From Janthinobacterium rivuli (GTDB lineage: Bacteria; Pseudomonadota; Gammaproteobacteria; Burkholderiales; Burkholderiaceae_D), in contig NZ_WFLJ01000015.1 in assembly GCF_009208735.1 (NCBI RefSeq), positions 1-64,000 of the forward strand: 64,000 nt of DNA. The letters are read 5' to 3'. The notes under the pieces were generated by a model. The model searched no databases. It saw only the letters and a list, made by a program, of their open reading frames with translations, and had not been told where the DNA came from. Position 1 is the first letter of the stretch. Every line of letters starts with the position of its first letter. The position numbers and the translations under genes are program-made. This document shows positions 45,904 through 56,681 of this stretch, piece after piece.

Positions 45904-48264
45904 ATGACTAAACCAGCCCAGGCCAATCAAAATAGCTACACCCGAAAACCGGTCGAACGCCGGCCCCTGCCCAACCGGCTGGTGCGGCTCTTGTCCGAGG
46001 CGCGCTGGTTCGCGCTGGCCGCGTTTGCCTTGTACTTCGTGCTGATACTGGCCAGCTTCAACAAGCTCGACCCTGGTTGGTCGCACGCCACCAATGTCGA
46101 CAAGGTGGCCAACCTGGGCGGCAAGCTCGGCGCCACCTTCTCCGATCTGTTGCTGTACATCTTCGGTTTTTCCGCCTGGTGGTGGTGCGTGTGGCTGCTG
46201 CGCACCGTGTGGAACGGCTATCGCCGCCTGAGTAAGCGCTTCCTGCTGGAAGAGGAAGAAGTGGAGCGCGAGCACCATGTCGAGATGCTGATCCGCATCG
46301 TCGGCTTCTCCATCATGCTGATCGGCAGCATGGGCCTCGAATACCTGCGCATGGCGAAAAGCCTGCACGTGCAGCTGCCGCGCGAGCCGGGCGGCGTGCT
46401 GGGCCAGCTGGTGGGACACTCGGCCCACGTGGCCTTCGGTTTCACGGGCGCTACCTTATTACTGTTGCTGCTGTTCGGCCTGGGTTTTTCCCTGTTCTTC
46501 CATGTTTCTTGGTTGCAAGTGGCCGAGCGCATCGGCGGCGCCATCGAAGATGCGTTCAACTGGTTCGTGCTGCGCTACCAGGACCGCGAAGACCGCCGCC
46601 AGGGCGAAGTGGCCGCCGTGCGCCGCGACGAAGTGGTGGTGATCGAACGGGCCAAGCACGTGGAAAAGCATGTGGCCGCGCCACCCGTGAAGATCGAGCC
46701 GCAAGTCGTGACCGTGGTGAAATCGGAGCGCGTGGAAAAGGAACGCCAGGCCCACCTGTTCGAGAACCTGGGCGATGGCAAGCTGCCGCCCTTGTCCTTG
46801 CTCGACGAAGCGCCGCCCGTGGTGGAAACGGTGTCCGTGGAAACCCTGGAATTCACGAGCCGCCTGATCGAAAAGAAATTGTCGGACTTTGGCGTGGATG
46901 CCAAGGTAGTGGCCGCTTACCCCGGCCCTGTGGTGACGCGCTATGAAATCGAGCCGGCCACGGGCGTGAAGGGTAGCCAGATCGTGGGCCTGGCGCGCGA
47001 CCTGGCCCGTTCGCTGTCCCTGACGTCGATCCGGGTGGTGGAAACCATTCCTGGCAAGAATTACATGGCCTTGGAATTGCCGAACAGCAAGCGCCAGATC
47101 GTGCGCCTGACGGAAATCCTCGGCTCCAAGGTCTACAACGATGGGGTGTCCAGCCTGACGATTGCGCTGGGCAAGGATATCGCCGGCAAGCCCGTCGTGG
47201 CCGATTTGGCCAAGATGCCCCACTTGCTGGTGGCCGGTACCACCGGTTCCGGTAAATCCGTGGGCATCAATGCGACGATTCTGTCGCTGCTGTACAAATC
47301 CGACCCGCTCGACGTGCGCCTGATCCTGATCGATCCGAAGATGCTGGAAATGTCCGTGTATGAAGGCATTCCGCACTTGCTGGCGCCCGTCGTCACCGAC
47401 ATGCGCCAGGCCGGCCACGCGCTGAACTGGGCCGTGAACGAGATGGAGCGCCGCTACAAGCTGATGAGCAAGATGGGTGTGCGTAACCTGGCCGGCTATA
47501 ACGCGAAGATTGCCGACGCGAAAAAGCGCGAAGAACACATCCCGAATCCGTTCAGCCTGACGCCGGATTCGCCGGAGCCGCTGGAAAAATTGCCCACCAT
47601 CGTCATCATCATCGACGAGCTGGCCGATTTGATGATGGTAGTGGGCAAAAAAGTCGAGGAATTGATCGCGCGTATCGCGCAAAAGGCGCGCGCCGCCGGC
47701 TTGCACTTGATTCTGGCCACGCAGCGCCCATCTGTAGACGTGATCACGGGTTTGATCAAGGCCAACATTCCGACGCGTATCGCTTTCCAGGTATCGTCGA
47801 AGATCGACTCGCGCACCATTCTCGACCAGATGGGCGCGGAAACCCTGCTGGGTATGGGCGACATGCTGTACATGCCGCCCGGCACCGGCCTGCCGATGCG
47901 CGTGCACGGCGCGTTTGTTTCCGATGAGGAAGTCCACCGTGTCGTCAGCCATTTGAAGTTGCAGGGCGAACCGAATTACATCGAGGGCATCCTCGAAGGC
48001 GGCACCCTGGAAGGCGATGGCGCCGAAGGCGGCGCGCCGGGCGAGGGCGGCGGCGAGGCCGATGCCCTGTATGACCAGGCGGTGGCGGTGGTGCTGAAAA
48101 ACCGCCGCGCTTCGATTTCGCTGGTGCAGCGTCATTTACGCATCGGCTACAACCGCGCCGCCCGTCTGCTCGAGCAGATGGAGCAGAGCGGGGTGGTATC
48201 AACCATGCAATCCAATGGCAACCGGGAAATCCTGGTGCCGGCGGCAAGTGCCGAACAAGGGTAA
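45904..48264 (+). CDS. ftsK: DNA translocase FtsK
   Basis: A 786-residue septal DNA pump that clears chromosome ends during division and activates XerCD. The N-terminal 200 residues hold four membrane helices. A short charged linker leads to the motor domain with Walker A GTTGSGKS (445-452) and Walker [13 protein letters not shown]. The C-terminus is the winged-helix gamma domain that reads KOPS sites ([32 protein letters not shown]). The linker is much shorter than in E. coli FtsK (1329 residues), as in many Betaproteobacteria. ATG 45904 is chosen because homology begins there. lolA starts 3 bases after the stop. Confidence 0.95.
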   Translation: MTKPAQANQNSYTRKPVERRPLPNRLVRLLSEARWFALAAFALYFVLILASFNKLDPGWSHATNVDKVANLGGKLGATFSDLLLYIFGFSAWWWCVWLLRTVWNGYRRLSKRFLLEEEEVEREHHVEMLIRIVGFSIMLIGSMGLEYLRMAKSLHVQLPREPGGVLGQLVGHSAHVAFGFTGATLLLLLLFGLGFSLFFHVSWLQVAERIGGAIEDAFNWFVLRYQDREDRRQGEVAAVRRDEVVVIERAKHVEKHVAAPPVKIEPQVVTVVKSERVEKERQAHLFENLGDGKLPPLSLLDEAPPVVETVSVETLEFTSRLIEKKLSDFGVDAKVVAAYPGPVVTRYEIEPATGVKGSQIVGLARDLARSLSLTSIRVVETIPGKNYMALELPNSKRQIVRLTEILGSKVYNDGVSSLTIALGKDIAGKPVVADLAKMPHLLVAGTTGSGKSVGINATILSLLYKSDPLDVRLILIDPKMLEMSVYEGIPHLLAPVVTDMRQAGHALNWAVNEMERRYKLMSKMGVRNLAGYNAKIADAKKREEHIPNPFSLTPDSPEPLEKLPTIVIIIDELADLMMVVGKKVEELIARIAQKARAAGLHLILATQRPSVDVITGLIKANIPTRIAFQVSSKIDSRTILDQMGAETLLGMGDMLYMPPGTGLPMRVHGAFVSDEEVHRVVSHLKLQGEPNYIEGILEGGTLEGDGAEGGAPGEGGGEADALYDQAVAVVLKNRRASISLVQRHLRIGYNRAARLLEQMEQSGVVSTMQSNGNREILVPAASAEQG

Positions 48265-48267
48265 AGA

Positions 48268-48924
48268 ATGAAAAGCAATACTTTCGCAGCAAAAATGATG
48301 ATCGGCGCGGCCAGTGTCGCCTGCAGCCTGCTGTTCGCGGCCAGCGCCTCGGCCAGCGCGTTGGAACAGTTCAAGAGCTTTGCGGCCGGCACCAAGTCGG
48401 CCAAGGGCGAGTTCGTGCAGCGCCAGATCAAGAAAGCGGACGCCAGCGGCAAGGCGAAAGTGTCCACGCCAGCCAGCGGCACGTTTGAATTCGCCCGTCC
48501 GGGCAAGTTCATCTGGACGTACCTGAAGCCGTACGAGCAGTTGCTGCAAGCCGATGGCGACAAGCTGTATATCTACGACAAGGACTTGAGCCAGGTGACG
48601 GTCAAGAAACTGGGCGACGCGCTCGGTTCCTCGCCAGCCGCGATCTTGTTCGGCAGCAACGACCTGGAAAAGAATTTCACCCTGGCCGAAGCGGGCACGC
48701 GCGATGGCCTGGAATGGCTGAAAGCGACGCCGAAGGCCAAGGACACGACCTTCGATGAAATCACCATCGGCTTGCGCAACGGCGTGCCGGAAGCGATGGA
48801 ATTGCGCGACTCGTTCGGCCAGACGTCGGTGCTGGCGTTCAAGAACTTCCAGAAAAATCCTGCGCTGGCGGCGAACCATTTCAAATTCGTGATGCCAAAA
48901 GGCGCAGACGTCATTAATAACTGA
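48268..48924 (+). CDS. lolA: Outer-membrane lipoprotein carrier protein
   Basis: A 218-residue periplasmic chaperone that takes lipoproteins from LolCDE and hands them to LolB. It has a Sec signal ending at SASA-LEQ. The LolA pattern is visible in FVQRQI, GTFEFARPGKFIWTYLKPYEQLLQADGDKLYIYDKDLSQVTVK, and the C-terminal FKNFQKNPALAANHFKFVMPKGADVI. It follows ftsK by 3 bases, and rarA lies 70 bases further on. The ftsK-lolA-rarA order is a widespread proteobacterial cluster, which supports the call. Confidence 0.95.
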   Translation: MKSNTFAAKMMIGAASVACSLLFAASASASALEQFKSFAAGTKSAKGEFVQRQIKKADASGKAKVSTPASGTFEFARPGKFIWTYLKPYEQLLQADGDKLYIYDKDLSQVTVKKLGDALGSSPAAILFGSNDLEKNFTLAEAGTRDGLEWLKATPKAKDTTFDEITIGLRNGVPEAMELRDSFGQTSVLAFKNFQKNPALAANHFKFVMPKGADVINN

Positions 48925-48994
48925 TTGTTGACGTCCTGTTGTTGACCGGCCTCGCAGCGATGCGGGGCCTTTGCATTCTTACCCGGTAAATATT

Positions 48995-50314
48995 ATGGCG
49001 GATCTCTTTTCCACCGCACCGCGCCAGCCGCTGGCCGAAGCCTTGCGGCCTGCTACCCTCAACGAAGTCATCGGCCAGACGCATTTGCTGGGCGTGGGCA
49101 AGCCGCTGCGCCTGGCGTTCGAGGCGGGCAAGGCCCATTCGATGATTCTGTGGGGGCCGCCCGGCGTGGGCAAGACGACCCTGGCGCGCCTGATGGCAAA
49201 TGCCTTCGACAGCGAATTCATCGCCCTGTCGGCCGTATTCGCGGGCGTGAAAGATATCCGCGCCGCCATGGACCAGGCCCGCCACAGTCTGGACCAGTTT
49301 GGCAAGCACACTTTATTGTTCGTCGACGAGATCCACCGGTTTAATAAATCGCAGCAGGACGCCTTGCTGCCCTTCGTCGAATCGGGCCTCGTGACCTTCA
49401 TCGGCGCGACGACGGAAAACCCCAGTTTCGAGGTGAACTCGGCGCTGCTGTCGCGCGCGCAAGTGTATGTGTTGAAATCGCTCAACGAAGACGAGATGAA
49501 GCAGTTGCTGGCCAAGGCGCAGTCCACGGCCTTGACGCACCTGAGCTTCGACGAGGCGGCGGCCGACACCCTGATCGGCTACGCGGACGGCGATGCGCGC
49601 CGCTTCCTGAATTTGCTGGAGCAGGCCGAGACGGCCGCCAGCTCGACGGGTACGACCACCATCGACGCGGCCTTCGTCGACAATGCGCTCACCTTGAATT
49701 CGCGCCGCTTCGACAAGGGCGGCGACAATTTCTATGACCAGATTTCCGCCCTGCATAAATCCGTGCGCGGCTCGAACCCGGACGCGGCCCTGTACTGGTT
49801 TTGCCGCATGATCGACGGCGGCGCCGATCCACGCTACCTGTCGCGGCGCATCGTGCGCATGGCCTGGGAAGACATCGGCCTGGCCGATCCCCGCGCTTTG
49901 ACCATGGTCAATGACGCGGCCGAAACCTATGAACGGCTCGGTTCGCCCGAAGGCGAACTGGCCTTGGGCCAGGCCGTGATTTACCTGGCGATCGCCGCGA
50001 AGAGCAATGCCGGCTACAACGCCTTCAACACGGCCATGGCCTTCGTCAAGAAGGATAAATCCAAGGAAGTGCCCGTGCACTTGCGCAATGCGCCGACCAA
50101 GCTGATGAAGGAACTCGGTTACGGCCATGCCTACCGCTACGCGCACGACGAGCCGGACGCCTACGCTGCCGGTGAAACCTACTTTCCGGACGGCATGGCG
50201 GAACCGGGCTGGTACCAGCCCGTGCCGCGTGGCCTGGAAAGCAAGATCGCGGATAAATTGGCGTGGTTGCGCGAGCTGGACAGGAAAGCAGGAAAGCCAG
50301 CAGGGAAGGGCTGA
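48995..50314 (+). CDS. rarA: Replication-associated recombination protein A (MgsA)
   Basis: A 439-residue AAA+ ATPase that acts at stalled replication forks. Walker A GPPGVGKTT and Walker B LLFVDEIHRF are intact, with sensor 1 GATTEN. The C-terminal tetramerisation region includes DALYWFCRMIDGGADPRYLSRRIVRMAWEDIGLADP. ATG 48995 begins the ADLFSTAPRQPLAEALRP lead; a longer start at 48971 lacks support. Its stop is 3 bases from the end of the convergent epimerase gene, leaving no room for a normal terminator. Confidence 0.95.
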   Translation: MADLFSTAPRQPLAEALRPATLNEVIGQTHLLGVGKPLRLAFEAGKAHSMILWGPPGVGKTTLARLMANAFDSEFIALSAVFAGVKDIRAAMDQARHSLDQFGKHTLLFVDEIHRFNKSQQDALLPFVESGLVTFIGATTENPSFEVNSALLSRAQVYVLKSLNEDEMKQLLAKAQSTALTHLSFDEAAADTLIGYADGDARRFLNLLEQAETAASSTGTTTIDAAFVDNALTLNSRRFDKGGDNFYDQISALHKSVRGSNPDAALYWFCRMIDGGADPRYLSRRIVRMAWEDIGLADPRALTMVNDAAETYERLGSPEGELALGQAVIYLAIAAKSNAGYNAFNTAMAFVKKDKSKEVPVHLRNAPTKLMKELGYGHAYRYAHDEPDAYAAGETYFPDGMAEPGWYQPVPRGLESKIADKLAWLRELDRKAGKPAGKG

Positions 50315-50317
50315 GGC

Positions 50318-51055
50318 TTACAGACCCAGCAAAGTGAAACCGTCATCCTGCGGCGCGTAGCCGACCAGCTGGCGCGTCGCCGCGATCGACAAGCGTTTAT
50401 AGCGGTTGTCCGACACGCCATGCACGACGTGATAGCCGGCCGGCACGTCCGCCGCCACGCAGCCCGCCAGCAATTGCACCACGTCGCGCTCGCTGATGAA
50501 GGCGGCGATGTCGCGCGCGCTGTGCTGTTGACCTGGCGCAAAGTGGGCCACGTTGGCGATGCGCACGGCGATCGCCGTCATGCCATGCTGGTGGGCGAAT
50601 GCGCAGGCCACGCCTTCGCCGAAGGCCTTGCTGGCGCCATACATGTTCGCCGGGCGCGCCGGCATGTGCTCGTGCACCTGTACGTCCAGCGGATAGCCTT
50701 CCACGGCTTGCGCGCTGCTGGCAAATACCACCCGTTTTACGCCTTGGGCCTGCGCCGCGCGGAAGATATGGTGCGTGCCGACGATGTTTGGCTGCAGCAG
50801 TTGCGCATCGAAATCGGCGCTGGCGTGCGGCACGCCGGCCAGGTGCAGCACCACGTCGATGTCGGCGCAGGCGGCCAGGCAGGCGGTGTAATCGCCGACA
50901 TCGAGGTGCAGGGAGGGGCAGGGCGCTTCGGCCAGCTTGCCTGTGTGCAGGTCGGCCAGGCGCAGGGAGAATTCCCCGTGCCGGCGCTTCCAGAAAGCGG
51001 TGCCGATGATGCCGGCGGCGCCCGTGACGAGGACGCGCAAAGGTTGTTGAATCAT
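50318..51055 (-). CDS. NAD-dependent epimerase/dehydratase (extended SDR)
   Basis: A 245-residue oxidoreductase of the extended SDR class. It has the nucleotide motif GAAGIIG near residue 13, the SSAQAVEG stretch and the catalytic YxxxK pair in MYGASKAFGEG. The small size and GAAGIIG motif resemble uronate dehydrogenases, which oxidise galacturonate or glucuronate, but residues that would fix the substrate cannot be judged by eye. Its ATG overlaps the stop of the DUF2917 gene by four bases, so the pair forms an operon divergent from a MocR regulator. Confidence 0.83.
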   Translation of the reverse strand: MIQQPLRVLVTGAAGIIGTAFWKRRHGEFSLRLADLHTGKLAEAPCPSLHLDVGDYTACLAACADIDVVLHLAGVPHASADFDAQLLQPNIVGTHHIFRAAQAQGVKRVVFASSAQAVEGYPLDVQVHEHMPARPANMYGASKAFGEGVACAFAHQHGMTAIAVRIANVAHFAPGQQHSARDIAAFISERDVVQLLAGCVAADVPAGYHVVHGVSDNRYKRLSIAATRQLVGYAPQDDGFTLLGL

Positions 51056-51342
51056 GTATTCCTTGTATTCAGTGTGTGAGGCAGTGCCAGGTGCAGCCAG
51101 CGCAGCAGCGCGGGGCGCGGCGCGGCCGTCCCGTGCACGCGGATGCGTCCGTTGCCCACGGCTTCGACCAGCACCAGGCCGTCATTCGGTATCGTGTAGC
51201 GTTCGCCGCTGCGCAGCACGCAATCCTCGAACTGGGCGTAGGCCGTGATCCACGCCATGCCGGAAAGGCATTCGATGACCTTGGCGTGCGCTTGCTCCAG
51301 GCGCAAGGGCCGTTCGCTGGGTAATTCGTGGTCGGTATGCAT
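51052..51342 (-). CDS. DUF2917-domain protein
   Basis: A 96-residue protein in which the DUF2917 core is evident: IECLSGMAWITAY, EDCVLRSGERYTIPNDGLVLVEAVGNGRIRVH. It is a small beta-barrel, cupin-like domain common in Burkholderiales and of unknown role. Start 51342 is supported by AGGAG 7 bases upstream; a longer reading to 51390 is not. It is translationally coupled to the epimerase gene and divergent from the MocR gene at 51522, an arrangement suggesting it is that regulator's target. Confidence 0.83.
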   Translation of the reverse strand: MHTDHELPSERPLRLEQAHAKVIECLSGMAWITAYAQFEDCVLRSGERYTIPNDGLVLVEAVGNGRIRVHGTAAPRPALLRWLHLALPHTLNTRNT

Positions 51343-51427
51343 GGCATGCTCCTGTTGTGCTGACAGGAACAGCTTAGGCGCATGCGGCAAACCATGACAG
51401 ATGCAGGAAAACGAAATTGTGATGCAT

Positions 51428-51451
51428 ACAGTGTGCTTCGTCGTACACTGT
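51428..51451. promoter_or_regulatory. Candidate operator between DUF2917 and the second MocR gene
   Basis: ACAGTGT (51428-51434) and ACACTGT (51445-51451) are perfect inverted arms with a 10-base spacer, so their centres are 17 bases apart. They lie in the 179-base divergent gap, a natural place for autoregulation. Confidence 0.5.
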
Positions 51452-51521
51452 GCTTGTCAAAAAATCGGGCAACTGTATCTGTGCGTGCCGCGCGCGGCAG
51501 CCGCATACTGAAGGGATGAAC

Positions 51522-52943
51522 ATGAGCGCGCACTTGAATCTGTACGAGCACCTGGCCAACGAGCTGGGTGCCTTGATCGACTCGCGCGTGTTCGCGCCCG
51601 GCGACCGCCTGCCGTCGATCCGCCACCTGGCGCAGCAAAAGCGCATCTCCGTCAGCACCGTGATGCAAGCCTTGCGCCTGATGGAAGACCGCGGGCAGGT
51701 CGATGCGCGGCCCCAGTCCGGCTATTTCGTGCGCCACCGCGCGCCGCGCCGGCCCTGCAGTGCCGACGCCCAGCATTTGAAGGAGCCGGCCTTTGTCGGC
51801 ATCAACAATCTGTTGATGCGCGTGCTGAAGGACAACGAGACGCCCGGCATCGTACAACTGGGCACGGCCTGGCCGCCTGACGAAATCCTGCCGATCAAGC
51901 GCATGCAGCGCACCATCAGCGCGGTGGCGCGGCGCGAACCCGTCTTGTTGAGCAAGGTCAGCTGCTATGACGTCAGCGAAGGCAATTTCCTGCGCCAGGT
52001 GGCGCGCCGCGCGCTGGACTGGGGCAAGCTCGATCCGACGGAAATCGTCGTGACGAATTCCTGCACGGAAGCGATCAGCCTGTGCCTGCGCGCCGTGGCC
52101 AGGCCGGGCGACACCATCGCCATCGAGTCGGCCACGTATTTCGTGCTGCTGCAGATGATCGAAAGCCTGGGCATGAAGGCGCTGGAAATTCCCACCGACC
52201 CGAAGACGGGGCCGTCGCTCGATGCGCTGGAGCTGGCCCTGCGCGCCGGCCTCGTGCAAGCGTGTTTGTTCGTGCCGAACGCAAATAATCCGCTGGGTTG
52301 CGTCATGCCGGAAGCAAACAAGAAGCGGCTGGCGGGACTGCTGTCGGAATTCAATATTCCGCTGGTGGAAGATGATGTGTATGGCGACCTGTGTTTCGCC
52401 CCGCAGCGGCCGTGGCCCGTGAAAGCCTACGATACGAGCGGCAACGTTTTATTGTGCTCCTCGTTTTCCAAGGCGATCACCCCCGCGTCGCGCGTCGGCT
52501 ACGTGCTGGCCGGGCGTTTCGCGCAGGAAGTGGCGCTGCTGAAAACCGTGTCGAGCGGTGCCACCAGCCATTTCTTCCAGGCCGTGCTGGCCGACTTTTT
52601 GGAAGGCAGCAGCTACGACCAGCAGCTGCGCAAGATGCGGCGCACCCTGGTGCAGCGCATCGCCCGCATGTCCGACGCCGTGGTGGCCAGCTTTCCGGCG
52701 GACTGCATGCTGTCCGAGCCGCAGGGCGGTTTCGTGCTGTGGGTGCAGATGCCGCCGCATATCGATGCGCTGGCACTGCACGGCCAGGCCATCGCGGAAG
52801 GCGTGGCGTATATGCCGGGCCAGCTGTTCTCGGCCTCGGGCAAGTTCGGCAATTATCTGCGTCTCAATTGCGGCAATGCGTGGACGCCGCGCATCGAGCA
52901 GGCCATTGGCCGCCTGGGCCGTCTGGTCAAGGATGCCTTGTAA
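51522..52943 (+). CDS. MocR-type regulator (GntR helix-turn-helix plus PLP aminotransferase domain)
   Basis: A 473-residue fusion protein. The GntR wing is at residues 5-70 (FAPGDRLPSIRHLAQQKRISVSTVMQAL, RPQSGYFV). The aminotransferase domain has the PLP lysine in SSFSKAITPASRVGY and the PNANNPLG motif. ATG 51522 is preferred because GAAGGG lies 6 bases upstream; ATG 51516 directly abuts that site. It shares its architecture with the MocR gene at 19268 but is clearly diverged, so they are not recent duplicates. The neighbouring DUF2917-epimerase operon is the probable target. The effector is unknown. Confidence 0.9.
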   Translation: MSAHLNLYEHLANELGALIDSRVFAPGDRLPSIRHLAQQKRISVSTVMQALRLMEDRGQVDARPQSGYFVRHRAPRRPCSADAQHLKEPAFVGINNLLMRVLKDNETPGIVQLGTAWPPDEILPIKRMQRTISAVARREPVLLSKVSCYDVSEGNFLRQVARRALDWGKLDPTEIVVTNSCTEAISLCLRAVARPGDTIAIESATYFVLLQMIESLGMKALEIPTDPKTGPSLDALELALRAGLVQACLFVPNANNPLGCVMPEANKKRLAGLLSEFNIPLVEDDVYGDLCFAPQRPWPVKAYDTSGNVLLCSSFSKAITPASRVGYVLAGRFAQEVALLKTVSSGATSHFFQAVLADFLEGSSYDQQLRKMRRTLVQRIARMSDAVVASFPADCMLSEPQGGFVLWVQMPPHIDALALHGQAIAEGVAYMPGQLFSASGKFGNYLRLNCGNAWTPRIEQAIGRLGRLVKDAL

Positions 52944-53092
52944 CTATTCTCTGCGCTTCAGTCCCCGTTTTTCACCGTTCGCTCCCTGTTTTTCGCCGCT
53001 GGTCGCAAGCCGGTGGCGTTGTTCGCGGCCGTTGGCTAAAGTACCACCATACCAGCAGCAGTCAACGAAACAAACCAACCAGGAGTCACATC

Positions 53093-53296
53093 ATGCACGC
53101 ACTGAAAAACATGGAAATCACCTTTGTCGCCGCCGCCATCATCGCCATCGGCGCCAGCTTCGCCACCGCCGGCGCGAATACCGTGGAAGTGAGCGCCAGC
53201 AGCAATGTCATCGCTCAAGCCGTGGACGCGAAAATGCCCGTCGTTACCGTCAGCGCCCGCCGCCTGACCGCTGCCGAAAAAGCCGCCTTTATCTGA
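53093..53296 (+). CDS. Small exported protein of 67 residues
   Basis: A short gene with a good AGGAG ribosome site 8 bases before the ATG. The protein has a charged start (HALKNMEITF), a hydrophobic core (VAAAIIAIGASFATAGA) like a signal peptide, then a Ser/Val-rich mature part ending VVTVSARRLTAAEKAAFI. The mature portion would be about 40 residues. I do not recognise a family. It stands between the MocR regulator and serS, with about 135 bases on either side and no obvious partner. Confidence 0.65.
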   Translation: MHALKNMEITFVAAAIIAIGASFATAGANTVEVSASSNVIAQAVDAKMPVVTVSARRLTAAEKAAFI

Positions 53297-53398
53297 ACAC
53301 TGCTTGTAAAGCGGGCGCGAGTGCCCGGCCATGCCGCCATGACGATGGTTGGCCATGTGCAAAACTCATAAAGAACTGAACGGGTCTTGGTACAATGA

Positions 53399-54721
<1,323 letters not shown>

Positions 54722-54742
54722 AAGGTTCGGGCAGCCGCTGCG

Positions 54743-54774
54743 ATGGAAGGCGAAAAATAGTCCTTCCATTTTTT
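54743..54774 (+). terminator. Terminator after serS
   Basis: ATGGAAGG (54743-54750) and CCTTCCAT (54762-54769) form the stem, followed by six T. It overlaps the upstream part of the tRNA promoter. Confidence 0.88.
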
Positions 54775-54791
54775 CAAGCGGCTGCTATAAT
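54764..54791 (+). promoter_or_regulatory. Promoter for the first tRNA-Ser gene
   Basis: A perfect -10 TATAAT is at 54786-54791. A weak -35, TTCCAT at 54764-54769, sits 16 bases upstream and inside the serS terminator stem. Confidence 0.5.
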
Positions 54792-54832
54792 CTTGCCTTC
54801 CCGCAGCAATGCAGGAAAAGACCGCAGCAAAT

Positions 54833-54924
<92 letters not shown>

Positions 54925-54934
54925 ACAAATAGAG

Positions 54935-54961
54935 AAAGCTCCCGCAAGGGAGCTTTTTTTA
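54935..54961 (+). terminator. Terminator after tRNA-Ser copy 1
   Basis: AAAGCTCCC and GGGAGCTTT pair around a GCAA loop, with a T-run. The same terminator recurs after copy 2. Confidence 0.9.
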
Positions 54962-55256
54962 TTTGTGGCGGCGAAGAGGAGCAAGGCGCCTGCGCGCCTT
55001 GCGCGTGGGATTCGAAGACGAGCGCGTACTCGCGCGAGGCTCCCCGAATCGTCCAATTGATTTTCACGCGTGCGCCAAGGCGGCGTCTACAAAGGCGAGC
55101 TGCGCCTTGTACGAGGCTCCCCGAATCGCCCATATGGTTTTTGCTTTGATGAGCAAGATTAGCAATAAACCCCCTACCCAACCCAACAACACCCATGCTA
55201 AAATAGCGCCTCGTTCAAACCGGCACGCCAGTTTGAATGAATAGACCGCAGTAAAC
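54962..55256. repeat. Spacer between tRNA-Ser copies with internal repeats
   Basis: No gene. A 21-base segment starting CGAGGCTCCCCGAATCG occurs at 55035-55055 and 55112-55132 with one mismatch. The first copy is the right part of a hairpin: GATTCG (55009-55014) pairs with CGAATC (55045-55050), with GCGCG/CGCGC inside. A TAAAAT at 55199-55204 may be the -10 of the second tRNA gene. Confidence 0.65.
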
Positions 55257-55348
<92 letters not shown>

Positions 55349-55359
55349 ATACATAAGAG

Positions 55360-55384
55360 AAGCTCCCGCAAGGGAGCTTTTTTT
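55360..55384 (+). terminator. Terminator after tRNA-Ser copy 2
   Basis: AAGCTCCC and GGGAGCTT around GCAA, then a T-run; nearly the same as the terminator at 54935. Confidence 0.9.
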
Positions 55385-55569
55385 ATGCCCACAACAGATG
55401 CCAGCCACCAGCGCATCAAACCCAGGTAGAAAAACCGCCCAAAGCGCGCAGCGCAAGGCGTTTTTTCCTCCTTTCAAGCAGTAATTCCCAGCATCCCCGC
55501 CCCCTTGATCTGCCACAGCCATGGTAACCTAGCCCCTCCCATCCTGCCCCCATACCAAAGTACAAAGCA

Positions 55570-56625
55570 ATGAGCCGATTCTGGAGCACCATCGTCAGCG
55601 AGCTGACCCCCTACATCCCGGGCGAGCAACCGAAACTGCCTGGCCTGGTCAAACTCAACACCAACGAAAACCCTTACGGCCCGTCGCCGCAGGTGCTGGC
55701 CGCGCTGCGCGACGCCGCCAACGACACGCTGCGCCTGTATCCGGACCCGTCCGCCAGCGAACTGAAGCAAACCCTGGCCGACTACCACGGCTTGAACAGT
55801 GCGCAAGTGTTCGTCGGCAACGGTTCCGACGAAGTGCTGGCGCTGGCCTTCATGGCCTTGCTCAAGCACGATGCGCCGCTGCTGTTCCCGGACATCAGCT
55901 ACAGTTTCTATCCCGTGTATTGCAAGCTGTACGGCATCGCATACCGCACGGTAGCGCTCGACGAGTCCATGCGCATCCGCCCGGAAGATTACCAGGGGCC
56001 GTGCGGCGCCATCATCTTCCCCAATCCCAATGCGCCGACGGGCGTGGACTTGCCGCTGGCCGGCGTGGAAGCGCTGCTGCGCGACCATCCCGATGCCGTG
56101 GTGGTGGTCGATGAAGCGTATGTGGATTTCGGCGGCGAGAGCGCCGTGGCCCTGGTCGACCGTTATCCGAACTTGCTGGTGGTGCAGACGTTCTCGAAAT
56201 CGCGCTCCTTGGCCGGCTTGCGCGTGGGCAGTGCCTTCGGCCATCCTGACCTGATCGAGGCGCTGGAAAGAGTGAAGAACAGTTTCAACTCGTATCCGCT
56301 GGACCGGCTGGCCCTGGCCGGCGCCGTCGCTTCGCTGCATGACGAAGCGTATTTCCAGCAGACGCGCCAGGCCGTCATCGCCAGCCGCGAACAGCTGACG
56401 GCGGACCTGGCGGCGCTGGGCTTCGAGGTGCTGCCGTCGGTGGCCAACTTCGTGTTTGCCCGCCACCCGCTGCACGACGCGGCGCAGCTGGCCGCCGGCT
56501 TGCGTGCCCGTTCCGTGATCGTGCGCCATTTCAATGCGCCGCGCATCAGCCAGTATTTGCGCATCAGCATCGGCAACGAGGGCGAATGCGCCGCGTTGAT
56601 GGCGGCGCTACGCGAAGTGCTTTGA
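55570..56625 (+). CDS. hisC: Histidinol-phosphate aminotransferase
   Basis: A 351-residue PLP enzyme that converts imidazole-acetol phosphate to histidinol phosphate in histidine synthesis. It has the family opening [47 protein letters not shown], and the PLP lysine in [14 protein letters not shown]. Length and motifs fit HisC rather than the aromatic-only paralogues, though such enzymes can overlap in specificity. It is not inside a his operon here, suggesting a second copy or a dispersed pathway. The ribosome site is weak. The next gene starts 57 bases later. Confidence 0.92.
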   Translation: MSRFWSTIVSELTPYIPGEQPKLPGLVKLNTNENPYGPSPQVLAALRDAANDTLRLYPDPSASELKQTLADYHGLNSAQVFVGNGSDEVLALAFMALLKHDAPLLFPDISYSFYPVYCKLYGIAYRTVALDESMRIRPEDYQGPCGAIIFPNPNAPTGVDLPLAGVEALLRDHPDAVVVVDEAYVDFGGESAVALVDRYPNLLVVQTFSKSRSLAGLRVGSAFGHPDLIEALERVKNSFNSYPLDRLALAGAVASLHDEAYFQQTRQAVIASREQLTADLAALGFEVLPSVANFVFARHPLHDAAQLAAGLRARSVIVRHFNAPRISQYLRISIGNEGECAALMAALREVL

Positions 56626-56681
56626 ACTTGCGCAAGGTAATGCAACAATAATCGGATTCATTCATCGACAGGACGGGCAAT

